NCBI RefSeq assembly: GCF_007655135.1
Contig: NC_045133.1
Span: 2,852,001 to 2,916,000 of the forward strand
DNA from: Punica granatum
Lineage: Eukaryota > Streptophyta > Magnoliopsida > Myrtales > Lythraceae
DNA length: 64,000 nt
Direction of reading: 5' to 3'
Positions 25,391-36,789 of the stretch are shown piece after piece. Under the pieces are notes generated by a model. It searched no databases and was not told the DNA's origin. It saw only the letters and a list, made by a program, of their open reading frames with translations. Position 1 is the stretch's first letter. Each line of letters starts with the position of its first letter. A program made the translations under genes and the position numbers.

Positions 25391-26410
25391 AGAATATCGA
25401 AATTTTTATATCAATTTCTATAGTTAGGTTCAATTTTTACAATGTCATGTTAAGTTGATTGTTTATATACATTAATTACTTATATATAATTAAGAAATTA
25501 CAATAAATATTTTCTCTTAATTGTATTTAGTAAGAGACTTAGGTACATTTAATTGTACTTATTAAATATTTTTAATTATTATTCTTTGTTTTTATTTTTT
25601 TCATATTCTTTAAATTTCCTTTTAATTATTATATATAGTGAGTAGGAGATTTAGATACATTAATTGCATTAATTTAAAATTATTAATTATTATGTTTATT
25701 TTTTCTTTTTCTTTTTCCATATTGTTTAAATTTTTTTAAAGCATTTATTGTGCACCCAATCTCATTTATTGTAGTAAATTTTAGTTATATATAGATAAAT
25801 ATAATTATGGATATAGATATAGATAAAGATAGATGATTCAAAACCCTTATTTTATATGTTAAATTTTATTTTTGATATACTCGTAATGTTATATAATTAG
25901 TGGGTTGTGACTATATGAATATGCCTAGTCAATTATTTTCGAGTATAAATCATTATAATATCTATTCTCATATTTATTTATTAGAATCATTTATTATTTT
26001 AGAGAACTATTCAAGTATAGTTGTTTCACTTATTAATAAAATTTACTGTGAAAGGTAATCATTTTGCACGATTTTCTTTTCATATATATCGTTATTTCCT
26101 ATAGAAATTATTCATATATTGGAAAACACAAATTTTCTTGCTAAGTATAATAGTGAGAAGTTTCAACAATTAATTTCAAGTTTAAAATAACATTTTTAAT
26201 AAAATTAGGCAAATTATATATAGTATATTAATAATTTTGCATCTGCTTGTCTCATTTAGTAGGCACTATATGTTTATATAATATTAATGGATTACAAAAT
26301 TTATCATAATCTGATTTATTTTGCACACTCATTTTGAAAGGAATCACTAAATGTTTATTTTTTTTATATGACTATAAGTCTATGAATTTAGTAATTTGTG
26401 ATAATCTTTT
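25391..26410. other. AT-rich spacer
   Basis: About 1 kb of very AT-rich DNA between the retroelement-like segment and repeat block X copy 2. I see no exon. Confidence 0.5.
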
Positions 26411-26740
26411 TTTGGAAATCTTATATGAATTTTTAATTATATTTTTTTAATATTACATATCCCTTGTATCATATGGACTCATATTTTCATACTTTTACAT
26501 CCCATTCTTATAATAATTGTTTAGGTTTTCTAAAAAATATTTGCTTCTTAAAAATAAAAATATTTCAATAATAAGTTTCAAATTTTAAACAATAATTTTT
26601 ATACTAAAAATATATTTTAATAAAGGGTAATTTATCTCTTTATTTTAGTATATGCATTACAACAATGTTCCTTCAACAAAATCTTTAATTCCAATCCTAA
26701 ATAATAATAAAAAATTCGTTCTTTTGTCTAATTTATTATT
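26411..26740. repeat. repeat block X, copy 2
   Basis: Second copy of the block at 19951-20280. It joins directly to the 5' flank of DEFL relic C at 26741. The spacer that separates block X from relic B in the first unit (about 20281-20494) is missing here. Confidence 0.8.
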
Positions 26741-27129
26741 TGCTATTCTAACCCTAATTAATATAACCCTATTAAATGTAAAATGTAGCTTGTTTTACTA
26801 TATATAGATAGATGCAATCTAATGTAGCTTGTCAAAATTAACCAAAAGGATTAATTTTTCAAATCTACATCATTATACCGTGAGCTTATTAGGCAACTAA
26901 TCCTCAAATTAAATGGGGGCTAATTGATATGAATAAGTTTCCTAAGAGTAATTATTAAATTGCATGAACAGAGAATCATAAATTAAGGATTTGATACACT
27001 GCCATTTTTTCCTTTATGGACGTCCAGTATAAATAAGAAATCGAAATGCAAAAGACAATAAGAACCTTAAACGTGTAAAAATTGAAAACTTCGATATTTA
27101 TTCTGAGAAAAGAGAGTTTGATCATCAAT

Positions 27130-27347
27130 ATGGCCAACAAGCTTTTCCCAGCGGTCTTAATTCTCATCGTCCTTTTCGCATTTCCAGGTTGTAATTTATG
27201 TTAATTCCTTCTTTATGCCATTCGTGCAGTGATCTTTGGCAAAAATTTATTACTAATATCATGATAAATATGTATTGCATATATCATTATATATTCGCAA
27301 AATTACACATACTATTGAACCAAGACAGATTTTTAGCTCGATTTTCA
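27130..27347 (+). pseudogene. defensin-like relic C: exon 1 only, rest replaced by unrelated sequence
   Basis: Exon 1 (27130-27187) is intact, encodes MANKLFPAVLILIVLFAFP, and has a GT donor. A TATA box lies about 100 bp upstream, as in A and B. The intron matches relic B up to about 27347 (GATTTTTAGCTCGATTTTCA), then switches to unrelated DNA that leads into the dispersed repeat. No cysteine-rich exon follows before the SINE. A deletion or insertion has removed exon 2. Confidence 0.75.
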
Positions 27348-27642
27348 GGCTTCCGGCCTCCCTAGGACAGAAAAAAATGTTATCAGACCTCTTTTATCTG
27401 TAGGAAAAGTTATTAGATCTTTGTCATTTAATTTTATTTATCCCAATATGATTAAAATCAATCAATCTGGTTGTCATCCCTTTTGCGTTTGTATCTATCC
27501 ATTGCTTCCCATGAATCCCATCTGATGCAGTGTAAGTCTTCTTTAGGCAACCTCGTTGGGCCAGAGATAGACTAGGGGGTGGTCCCCCTCCCTCGATATA
27601 ATGCCCAAATTGGAGGAGGGTGGCCTCGATCAGTTGCCTCCC

Positions 27643-27990
27643 ACGACCTTACATCCATGAACAATATAATGCTAGTCATATAACTCCAATCAGCCATCTC
27701 TGCGATAAGTTGAGGTCCTTGGTGATAAGAACTGGCTAACTTTGGGATCAACATGCCACAAGGGGAGGTCCTTGGAGATAAGAATATCGCCGGGCTAGCT
27801 TCGGGTTTGACGCACGCCATAACGCTGATCACAGGTGGTGGTCAAGCGGCAAAAAGATGGAATGGCATGGAGCTCCTCAAAGCGTAGCTTTAAGACATAT
27901 GTTCTCCAATGACCAGTTCGTTATATATCCGTTCAGGAAACTGCGTTTTCTGTTACCAAGAAGTTCTTAAAATTGTGGAACCAACATGGA
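27643..27990. mobile_element. dispersed repeat, copy 2
   Basis: Matches 22556-22880 over about 300 bp. Its 3' continuation (28020-28085, around CCGAGTCACCTCGCCCTCTC) also resembles 31820-31850, so a third, shorter fragment exists downstream. Confidence 0.6.
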
Positions 27991-28604
27991 ACTTCTTCCC
28001 CAACAACCTTGGGTTCGACGACCTAATCAGATGGGAGGTGGGCGAAAACCGAGTCACCTCGCCCTCTCTACCCGAGACCCTTCTGTTCTTCATGCAGATG
28101 GGGCAGTAAGATACAGGTGTCGATGACTTTTCTTTTTTTCCCCTCTTTTTTTTTAAAAAAATTGAAGATGAATAAGTTGTTATTTATTTAAGTGAACCTG
28201 GAGATTTTGGTTCAGTTTAGTGTAGTACTGACTTCGACTCGTTCACGGGCGCGGCGGGGATGGTCGAGTAATTGCGTGGTAAAAGATATCGGGACTCATA
28301 AATAGAGGGATGAATATTTTATTTTAAAAAAATTGGGACACGTGTATGACCTGGATCTCGTAAAATTTGATCCAATGACGGAAAATAAAATAACCATGGT
28401 GGTTATTTTTCGCAAACAACCATAATAGCATCTCCCATTAATTAATAATTCTTAAATCCTGAAATTTCTGATTCAATTTTTGAAAGTGATATATCTTTTT
28501 ATTTTGCATCTCCTATCCTTTTACTTCCTTTCTTGTGAACGATGTCGTTTTTTGGGCTGTAGTACAAATAGATTACATATGAATGATCCATCTTAGCAAG
28601 AGCC

Positions 28605-28830
28605 AAGATAATTTTGTCAAATAACCCCAAGGGATTTGGCCTAGTGATTAAGGTGCGCCTAAACTTGTACCCGATTCCAGGTTCGAATTCCCTTGGGGCC
28701 ACCGGAGCGCCTTTGGCGTGATTACCCGCTACGTGCGCCACTGGGAGTTCACGGAGTCCCGGGAATTGGTCGGATGAAGCCTGGACCACCCGGGTTAGTA
28801 AAAAAAAAAGAAGATAATTTTTCAAATAAT
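28605..28830 (+). mobile_element. tRNA-derived SINE with target-site duplications
   Basis: The body is about 28625-28810. Near its 5' end is a tRNA-type A box (TTTGGCCTAGTGATTAAGG) and, about 30 bp on, a B box (GGTTCGAATTCC), the RNA polymerase III promoter layout. The 3' end is an A-rich tail at 28798-28809. It is flanked by near-identical direct repeats of about 20 bp, AAGATAATTTTGTCAAATAA (28605-28624) and AAGATAATTTTTCAAATAAT (28811-28830), the expected mark of target-primed insertion. It has no coding capacity and depends on LINE machinery. Confidence 0.85.
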
Positions 28831-29268
28831 CCACAAAGAAAGATATTCAAATATATAAATTATATAATTCTGGCAAATATATATATATATATATATATAT
28901 TATTAACTGTGACCGAAAAATATACGCGCGCCACACACACATACATACATATATATATATATGATATTAACATAATATTGTAGTTGGCGAGTTATAATTC
29001 TCAAAAAATTAAAGAAAGGGTAATTTAAGGTTAAGGTTTCCGAAGAGAAATTAACTAGATTCCGTGAACACAGAGAATCAGAGAATGCGAAACGAATGAC
29101 TAGTACCTTACCATGTTGTTCTTTGTGTACGGTCAAAGGGGGTATACACATATATTAGCTGAATGATATTTCAAAGATTAAGATTTTGTTTGGTTTGTTC
29201 CTATAAATAATCAAAGGAGAAAGAAAGAGATCGTATTATTACAGAGAGAAAGAGAGAGTTGATCGGAC

Positions 29269-30353
29269 ATGGCTAATAAGCTTCCCCCCTCAGTCTTCCT
29301 CTTCATCGTCCTCATTGCATTTTCAGGAAGTAATTCTTCTTAATTCCTTCTGTTTACTTGCTTTCGGCTGGAATTTAAAAGATTTTAAATTTAGTTTCTA
29401 TATGTGAAATTTCTCGTATCCCTTTATTTTTTATTCTTATTCCCCATATATCCACAAGTGTTCATATCCTGTAAAAAGATGAAAGGAAAATATGTGTGAT
29501 AATTAATATCAAACATATGTCCTATTTCTTGAAGATAAATGATAAGACATAAGATTCTGAAGAAGCTTGACTATTGGAAAATATTTACATAGTGTTTGGT
29601 AACGAAGTTAAGTTTGATTTAGTTTGATTTGAGGAGATGAAAACAAAAATAGTTGGAAAAAGTATGTAAAAAAATTTGAAGAAAAAGATAAAAAGTAATG
29701 ATCGTGTTCTTGAATTCAGGGAAAAAAATGTTAAAATTAAGGAAAAATATTGAATAGTTAAAAAATTTTCGTATTAAAAAACTAATTGAAATAATAAATA
29801 AGAAAAAGTACAAGAGAGAATTTAAAGAAAAAGATAAAAAAGTAAATTATTTCGATTAAATAAAATCAAACTTATATTCGTAATATATAGAATTTTACAT
29901 TATTTTTTTACACAAAAAAGCGTATCAACTTATCTGATTTATTACAGGTAAAAGTAATGAATGCTTAAAAGAGACATTAGAATTTCGTTTGATGAAAGCC
30001 GCTTTGTGTTACAATATCGTATATGAATACTTGAGTAAATTGATGTGCTTTAAATTGATTTTTCCTATGAGTAAATTGATGTGTTTAAAATTGATTTCTT
30101 CTGTATGTCTTTGTATATCTTTGTGATGCTAGGAAGCAAATTGATGGGTGTGAAAGGCCAAGGGAACCAGTGCACTGCAGCAGGGGGAGTGTGCAGCGAT
30201 ACCTGCCTGAACCAGTGCTGCAGCAATACGTGCCATGGCAAGTTCGCAAATAGTGCTGGCGTTTGCCTCAAGATTGGCACCGTCTCTTGGCCCTGCGTAT
30301 GCATATACCCATGTCAAACGAAAAATGAACATGATTTTTCAGGGCTTCCATGA
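29269..30353 (+). CDS. defensin-like secreted cysteine-rich peptide (intact member D)
   Basis: Two exons, 29269-29329 and 30133-30353, give 93 aa. A TATA box (29202-29209) lies 60 bp upstream of the ATG. Exon 1 encodes a signal peptide, MANKLPPSVFLFIVLIAFSG. The mature part has ten cysteines: C-x6-C-x3-C-x3-CC-x3-C-x10-C-x9-C-x-C-x3-C, with LNQCC, a gamma-core-like AGVC and PCVCIYPC. This spacing agrees with relic B, including the doubled cysteine. A polar 12-residue tail (QTKNEHDFSGLP) follows the last cysteine and is absent in relic B. Family members are secreted peptides used in defence or in cell-to-cell signalling; which applies here cannot be told. The intron is 803 bp. Confidence 0.8.
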
Positions 30354-30598
30354 ATTCTTGTCCTTTTTTTTCCTCCCTTTTTTCTTAATTTTAATAATAA
30401 AATCACGAGATGTGATACATTTGATAAACCGCATTATATATGGACGGACTCTTTAAAAGTACCTTGTGAGCCTATGCTTGAATGAGTATCAATCTCAATG
30501 GTATCACCTTATAATTTTGGTATCACATAATAATCATAGTCGCGTTGCTTTCACTAATATTGCACTGCATCGTTGCATTTGTTGTTCTATCTTCCAAA

Positions 30599-31200
30599 AT
30601 GATTCTAAATCACAGCTGCATTATCATGACTTGTGGATGCTTTCAAAGGGGCCTGCAATGTGGGTCGAATTGCATTTGTCCCAATTGCAAATGTCTCAAG
30701 AGCAACGCCACCCCTACCTTCGAAGGGATGCTGCGACTTTTAGGAGGGCTATGTGTCGCTGCCCAAAAGATAAATGCTTCATCAATATGTGTTACTGCAA
30801 GAAGGTAGTATTTATATTAATAATAATAATAATAATAACAATAATAATAATAACAACAACAACGACAACAAAGCCATTGTCATTAGCAAAATACAATTCC
30901 TAATGATGTCTAAATGATTCTAAATCACTATTACGTTATCAAAACTCATGGATGCTTTCAAAGGGGCCTACAATATTGGCCGAATCGCGTTTGTCCCAAT
31001 TTCAATTGCCGAAACAATGCCATGTTTTAAGCGCAGTGCTAGGCCTATCTTCAAAGAGATGTTATTGCTTTTAGGAGGGTTATGTGTCAATGCCCAAAAA
31101 AAAAATGCTTCATCAATATGTGTTATTGTAGGAAGGTAGTAATGATGATCATAACAACAACAACAACAACAACAATAATAATAATAATAATGGGTGGTTG
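30599..31200 (+). pseudogene. tandemly duplicated relic of a tesmin/TSO1-type CXC (CRC) domain
   Basis: Two copies, 30599-30913 and 30914-31200, have a period of 315 bp, both starting ATGATTCTAAATCAC and both ending in AT-rich trinucleotide repeats. Copy 1 encodes CGCFQRGLQCGSNCICPNC, matching the plant CXC spacing CxCFxxGxxCxxxCxCxxC. In another frame it encodes CRCPKDKCFINMCYC, matching CxCx4Cx4CxC. The second motif is followed by a GT donor (AAGAAG-GTAGTA). CXC proteins are DNA-binding regulators of the TSO1/TCX class. In copy 2 several cysteines are lost and frames shift. No complete gene surrounds them, so this looks like a captured and duplicated exon pair. Confidence 0.5.
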
Positions 31201-31242
31201 TCCCATGCTGGCCACCACCTCCTCGTTGAGCTGCAGTCGACG

Positions 31243-31458
31243 ACCTCACCTGGATAGTGGTGACTGTTGTCACCAAGGATTTGCTCTCCCCTCCCTTTCA
31301 AAGAGAGGGAGGAGAGGAGGAGGCAATTGAATTAGCCGGTAACCTCTAACACCTCACCTGGATAGTGGTGACTGGTGTCACCAAGGATTTGCTCTCCCCA
31401 CCCTTTCAAAGAGAGGGAGGAGAGGAGGACGCAATCGAGTTAGCCGGTAACCTCTAAG
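31243..31458. repeat. 108-bp tandem repeat, two units
   Basis: Units 31243-31350 and 31351-31458 begin ACCTCACCTGGATAGTGGTG and end with TAGCCGGTAACCTCTAA. They differ at only a few positions, so the duplication is recent. Confidence 0.9.
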
Positions 31459-32128
31459 ATGATTGGCAATCTCAATTAGGAAGGTAACTCTAAAGTATAG
31501 ACAAGCTTCCTAACCACTCATCCAACCATTCTTTTGTTGATTTAGATTGAAATAACTACATTTATTAGTTATTTTGCTAGTTATTTTTATTTTATAATAC
31601 TTTTTCATGATATATAATTTATTTAATGTTTAATTAAACGTGCGGTCCGACCCATTGAACTCCCGATCAAACTTATGAACCCATGCCTCTAATGGTTCAA
31701 CATCCGGTTCGATTTTAATAACACTGCCCAAAAGATCCATATGATTTGATCACGAGTAATCGAACCAGACGACCTTCCTACTAACCAAGCCTTTGGTGAT
31801 GTAGTATGATGAAAGGTGGTCGTAAGCCGAGTCACCTCGGCCCTCTCTACCCCTAGCCACATATTAGAGATTCAGGAAATGTATTAATCTCAATATTAAA
31901 AAAATATCAAAATCGATTGTATGATTCTCAAAACTATTTGATAAAAGAAAACCGAACAAGGTCTCCGAAACCAAACAACGCCCTAGAAATAGGGGTTTCA
32001 GTGCATGGCCTTGAAACTTACATATCCTTGGTGTAGAACGAAAAAGTTATGGGTTCAATTCTCATGTTGCCCTTACGGCTTCAATACATGGATCTCCAGT
32101 AACAAAAGCAGCCTTGCATCGTCTGAGA
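31459..32128. other. intergenic sequence upstream of AMSH3-like
   Basis: A degraded fragment related to the dispersed repeat lies near 31820-31850. I see no coding exon. Confidence 0.5.
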
Positions 32129-32210
32129 TAATGGGCCAGAAGGCCCATTGACGCGAGCCTAGCTTGGACCTAATGGGCCAGAAGGCCCAAAAATAATCCG
32201 GCCCAAGACT
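32129..32210. promoter_or_regulatory. duplicated site II motif array in the AMSH3-like promoter
   Basis: A 19-bp sequence, TAATGGGCCAGAAGGCCCA, occurs exactly at 32129-32147 and again at 32171-32189. Each copy carries inverted TGGGCC/GGCCCA site II cores, and a fifth core (GGCCCAAG) sits at 32200-32207. It lies about 350-420 bp upstream of the start codon. Such motifs are typical of TCP-regulated housekeeping promoters in plants. Confidence 0.6.
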
Positions 32211-32550
32211 ACAATAAGTCGCACATCTCGTAGGATTCGGACCGGATATCGTTTTCGTGAGCGGTCGAACGAACTTCTGCAGGAAGGCGAATTTCTAAAC
32301 ATGCCCTCGTAAGAAAGCCGAATGACCGTTCCATCGTTTTCTCTCTCTTATTTTCCTTCTCTCTCTACCCGCCACTCTGAGCCCGAGCAGCCATTGACGA
32401 CCCTGCTCCGAGCTTCGGATCGTCGCTGTAGGCTCTCTCCCCGAGCTCGGAATTGGCTGTTCGACGAAATGCTGTTCGTCTGAAGGGGAGAAGGGAGGGA
32501 AAAGGAAGGACAAGAGAGGAGGAAGAGAGATTCCATTGACTTGAGGAGGG

Positions 32551-35500
32551 ATGAGGTCTTCTGCAGGAAGCGGGAGAATCAACATCGCAGCCAGCGCGCA
32601 GAGGCTTGATGTGGATAACCGGATCTCGCTCCGGTACTACTACCGGATCGCTGATAATATCCTCAAGCAGGTCTGAGTTTCAGTCCTCTTGAATTAGGGG
32701 TTTATGAGTTTGATTGAAACTTTTCTACGATAGGCACCTGCTGTGCATACGCATGATTGTTTCTCAGTTCAAGTTTCGATTGTGAATGGGGCTGCTTCAA
32801 TCTATGCAATGACTTTGCTTTCTATGGTTTTGGTGGATTTGTGAAGTGTTGAGAGTCTTTGTCTTTAGTGCATTAGCTGCTCATGTATCAAAGCAAGAGG
32901 TAGAAGTTAGACGGGGGGATGGTGTGGCGGCGAGTTGAAAAGAGTTAGTGAAGATTAATGAACAAAGAGAGCAGTTTCAATGAAAACCAAGAGAGGACAG
33001 ATGGAAATTATTAGAAATTTTGGAACTTGTTACAGTTGGCTCGTAGCCCTGCTGCTGTTCATCTTCATCTCTGCCTAAAGGCGGCGCCTGTCAGTTTTAG
33101 TTTGATCGTCATTTGGATTGGTGAACTTATTGGAAATTCGATATTGAAGACTGATCCACTGCAATACACTACATTGATCCCAAGCATCCCTATATCTTTA
33201 CTGGAGGCAATTATATTTAGGCCTTAGAAATCATGAATCCAGAGTTGAGAAAGTTGCATCTCAGCTGCAGATTTGAACTCTCTTTTGTTCATTTAGGCTT
33301 AGTGGTGTGCCTTTACTTCATATGATATGCATTAGGCAGTATATAGAGCCGAAGTGTAGGGTAAATTCTCAAAATGTTTAACTGATGGGAGCAGAAGTCT
33401 GCTTACTCGAAAATTGAAGGAATCCAGAACAACAAAGGTTAGCCTGCTGTTGGTGGAGTTTTATCTATATGAGATTTACTCTTCTGATGGCTAGATTGGA
33501 ACTGAAGAGACCAGTGCATTGATTTTAGCTTAACACATCGTTTTATCTGCTGAGGTGGCTTTTACTGCCTTTTCGTAAATATCTCTACCTTGATTTATGC
33601 GGTCGAATCTTGTTCCTATGCACAGCTTAATATGTTTGTCAATCCTTATTCTGTTTACTTATTCTCTTGTTTCGTCACCATTTGAATATGTCTGTGTTTA
33701 TTTCCTGGTTTTTGGCTTAGTCCTTAAATGGCCATTAAACTTGTAAATACTTTGCACCTGTAGGCAGATATTTTTCGAGAGGAGAATAATGTCATAGATC
33801 TCTACGTAATGCTTCTGAGATATTCAAGGTAAGTTAATGCACCCCTTTTCGTTTATTAACAATTCATCAATTATCGTTAGTTCGTGCTGGGTTTGAAATT
33901 GTAAGTATCTGTGTAGGTTGATCTACAAATAGAAGCATGCGACTCTGCATTGTTATTAATGATCTTCCCTTTGCATTCTTCTGCTTCAGCTTAGTCACTG
34001 AGACTATACCCTGCCATCGGGATTATAGAACATCATTACCAATTGCCAAGTCTTCACTAAAAAAGGTCCACACTACTATCTTTTAATGTATGTTGTAAAA
34101 TCAATTTTGGTATCAAGGATGAGTTGTTTGATCTATGTTGGAATTCTTTGTTGTAGAAATTATTGAATGCATTGACAGAACTGGAGAAGTTGAAGCCCAT
34201 AGTGCAGCAGAAGATTGATGAATTGAACAGGAAGCATTCAGACCAGATGAATGGTACGGTGTACTTTCATCAGAATATTTCTTCAGCTTGGACGCCTGTC
34301 AGAAAGCAGACTTTGACGCATAGTGATACAAATAAGGTACATTTTCACGGCTGTGAAAGTTGTTTGCATATACTCTAGTCACAAGTTTTGCTTTATCTAT
34401 TGAGCATTGAATTCATAGCCTTTAAGTGGATGTGCTAATATTTCGTGAGCATATCATGTTCTCGACCTAACAGGTATCAAGACCAGCTTTAAGAGGACCT
34501 GCATATCAGAGTTTAAGAAACCAGCCATATTCTCCTGCCAGACCAGTGGATGATCAATTCCGCAGATTGTAAGATATCTTTTTTCTCCGTCAAACTGGAC
34601 TTTTGAGGTGTCACCTGAAATGAATCATGTGAAATCAACAATTCATGGCACAAAATTTAGAGAGGATCTCTCGTGAAGGGCATATATACACATATCATTA
34701 TATAGCACGCAGTATTGATTAGCGATCCTGTTTCCATGGTTCTTGTAGATCAATCAATGTATTGCGTCCAAAGGAGGAAACTCTTTCACGTCATTCTATA
34801 TTAGGACCTGATGGGCTGCATGGGCGATGGCAGCCACCCTCAAGTTATGGAGTATGTTATTTTCTCTTGTCCGCCTCCTTCTTCCCCTCTTTGAATTGGT
34901 TCTGATTCTTTGAGCTTCTTCCATCTATTCTGCTATACAGGTCCAGTATCCGAGCAATATAGACTTGACACCAGTTGAAATGCCAAGGTTAGATGTCGAT
35001 GTGTTACCTGAAGCACCTTCCTTGGCGTGTTATGCGTCTCTATCTCTCTGTTTTATCTTCTTTTTTTTTTTTCCTCCTAATTGCTAGTCAAACATAAGTC
35101 TAGGTGGTTGGATGATAGAAGTTTATAATCGTTGGGCTTCGTTACGCTGCTTAGACATAGTTAAATTGTTTTGAAGTATAATCCGACCCTCTTTCTTTAT
35201 ATTCATTTTATGTGCCTGTGACACACCTGAACATAGTCTATAACATCTTACTTTTGTTTTATTTGGAAAGCAGATTACGGCAAGTGCAACCTGTTGAGGA
35301 TAAACCTGCAACTAAAGAAGATTCTAGTAATTCTGAGAAAGAAGCACCTAGCTTGAATTTAGTTCCAGTTGTGGAAGAAGTTAGCAAGGTGCCTCGTGCT
35401 GAGGAGGAACATCTTATGATCTCCTTCGATGCAACAGAGAGCACTGTTGAGACAAAGATAATTAGACAGCCATCTCCTCCACCTGTTCTTGCTGAAGTGC

Positions 35501-36789
35501 AAGACTTAATTGCACCGGCATCAGGTCAACTAGCTGAACCACAAAATGGAATGGATAATCCCCCTCGTGAGGATTACATTTGCTCTGAGACTCCGTTGCA
35601 GTTGCACATTGTAAGAATCTTGCTTCTTTCTCCCTGACCGTTGTTTCATTTTATATTGGTGAAAACAAAGAATTTGAAGTCCGAAGGTTGGAAGAGCTTA
35701 ATGTTTGTACATCTGTCTCACTTTATCTGCATCCTCATTGTTATTTTTCTTGGCAGTCGACAAAATTGATGGAGAACTTCATGAAGCTGGCAAAAATTAA
35801 CACTGATCGGAACTTGGAAACATGTGGTGTACTAGCTGGTTCACTTGTGAGTGCTTACACATAGCCGCTGCCTATAGCTCCAAAATTGTGCAGTGATTCT
35901 CTCTTGTAATTACTGACTTTGTAATGCCAATCGTGCTTGCTTTTGGCAGAAAAATAGAAAATTCTATGTCACGGCTCTAATCATTCCCAAGCAGGAATCT
36001 ACCTCGGATTCTGTATGGCAGTTTTCTTCCACAGTCTAGTTGCATTCTATCTTGTAACTCTTTTTCTTTTGTTTTGTTTTTCCGATCTGGATCTAATACC
36101 AGAGCTGTATATTATTTGTCAGTGCCAAACCACAAATGAAGAAGAGATATTTGAAGTTCAAGATAAGCAATCCCTCTTCCCTCTAGGGTGGATTCACGTG
36201 AGTATCTCTTTTTACCCTTCAGGCATAAATTACTATGCCCAGTTCCTATGCTAATTACAACTGAATTCTTCGTTTATCGTGCAATTTTGCAGACGCATCC
36301 TACTCAATCTTGTTTCATGTCGTCAATTGATCTTCACACCCACTACTCATATCAGGTGCGTTTCTCTTCTATCCCTGGCAAGTCTTTTGTTTTAGGATTC
36401 TCCTTTAGGAATATACAATAGTAACTTTATATTGTGTACTCAAATAAATGATTTGTTACTCCTGTAGATAATGTTGCCCGAAGCCGTTGCAATCGTCATG
36501 GCTCCAAGAGACAGTTCAAGGTCAGTCAATGTTCTTAAGAGTATATTGTGGTTTGTCTTTTGCCTCTGTGATGTACCTTTCAGTAATCAGAAATTCTATT
36601 TCGTGTCTTGGTAGGCCTCATGGCATTTTCCGCCTTACTACCCCAGGGGGTATGTCAGTTATAAGACAGTGCGACCGGCGTGGCTTCCATCCCCATGACG
36701 AGCCTCCTGATGGTGGACCCATTTACAAGTCATGCCCCGACATCTACATGAACCCAAATCTTAAGTTTGACGTCATTGATCTGCGGTGA
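32551..36789 (+). CDS. AMSH3: AMSH-like ubiquitin thioesterase 3 (JAMM metalloprotease deubiquitinase)
   Basis: Fourteen exons: 32551-32670, 33764-33828, 33990-34065, 34157-34336, 34474-34568, 34749-34851, 34941-34987, 35274-35610, 35757-35846, 35950-36012, 36123-36197, 36293-36355, 36468-36520, 36615-36789, giving 513 aa, close to plant AMSH3. The N-terminal half (from DNRISLRYYYRIADNILKQA) is the MIT-like/USP8-dimerisation helical region that contacts ESCRT-III. The middle is a variable linker. The C-terminal MPN+ domain has the JAMM zinc site: Glu362 in ETCGVLAGSL, and His417-x-His419-Pro with Ser427 and Asp430 in [20 protein letters not shown]. It should cleave K63- and K48-linked ubiquitin chains in endosomal sorting and vacuole formation. 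Exon 7 is only 47 nt. Confidence 0.95.

Noticed and set aside
28625..28700. Possible tRNA gene
   Set aside because: The A and B boxes belong to a SINE: there is no cloverleaf, and an A tail with target duplications is present.
31243..31458. CRISPR-like array
   Set aside because: Only two directly abutting 108-bp units without spacers, in plant DNA; it is a simple tandem duplication.
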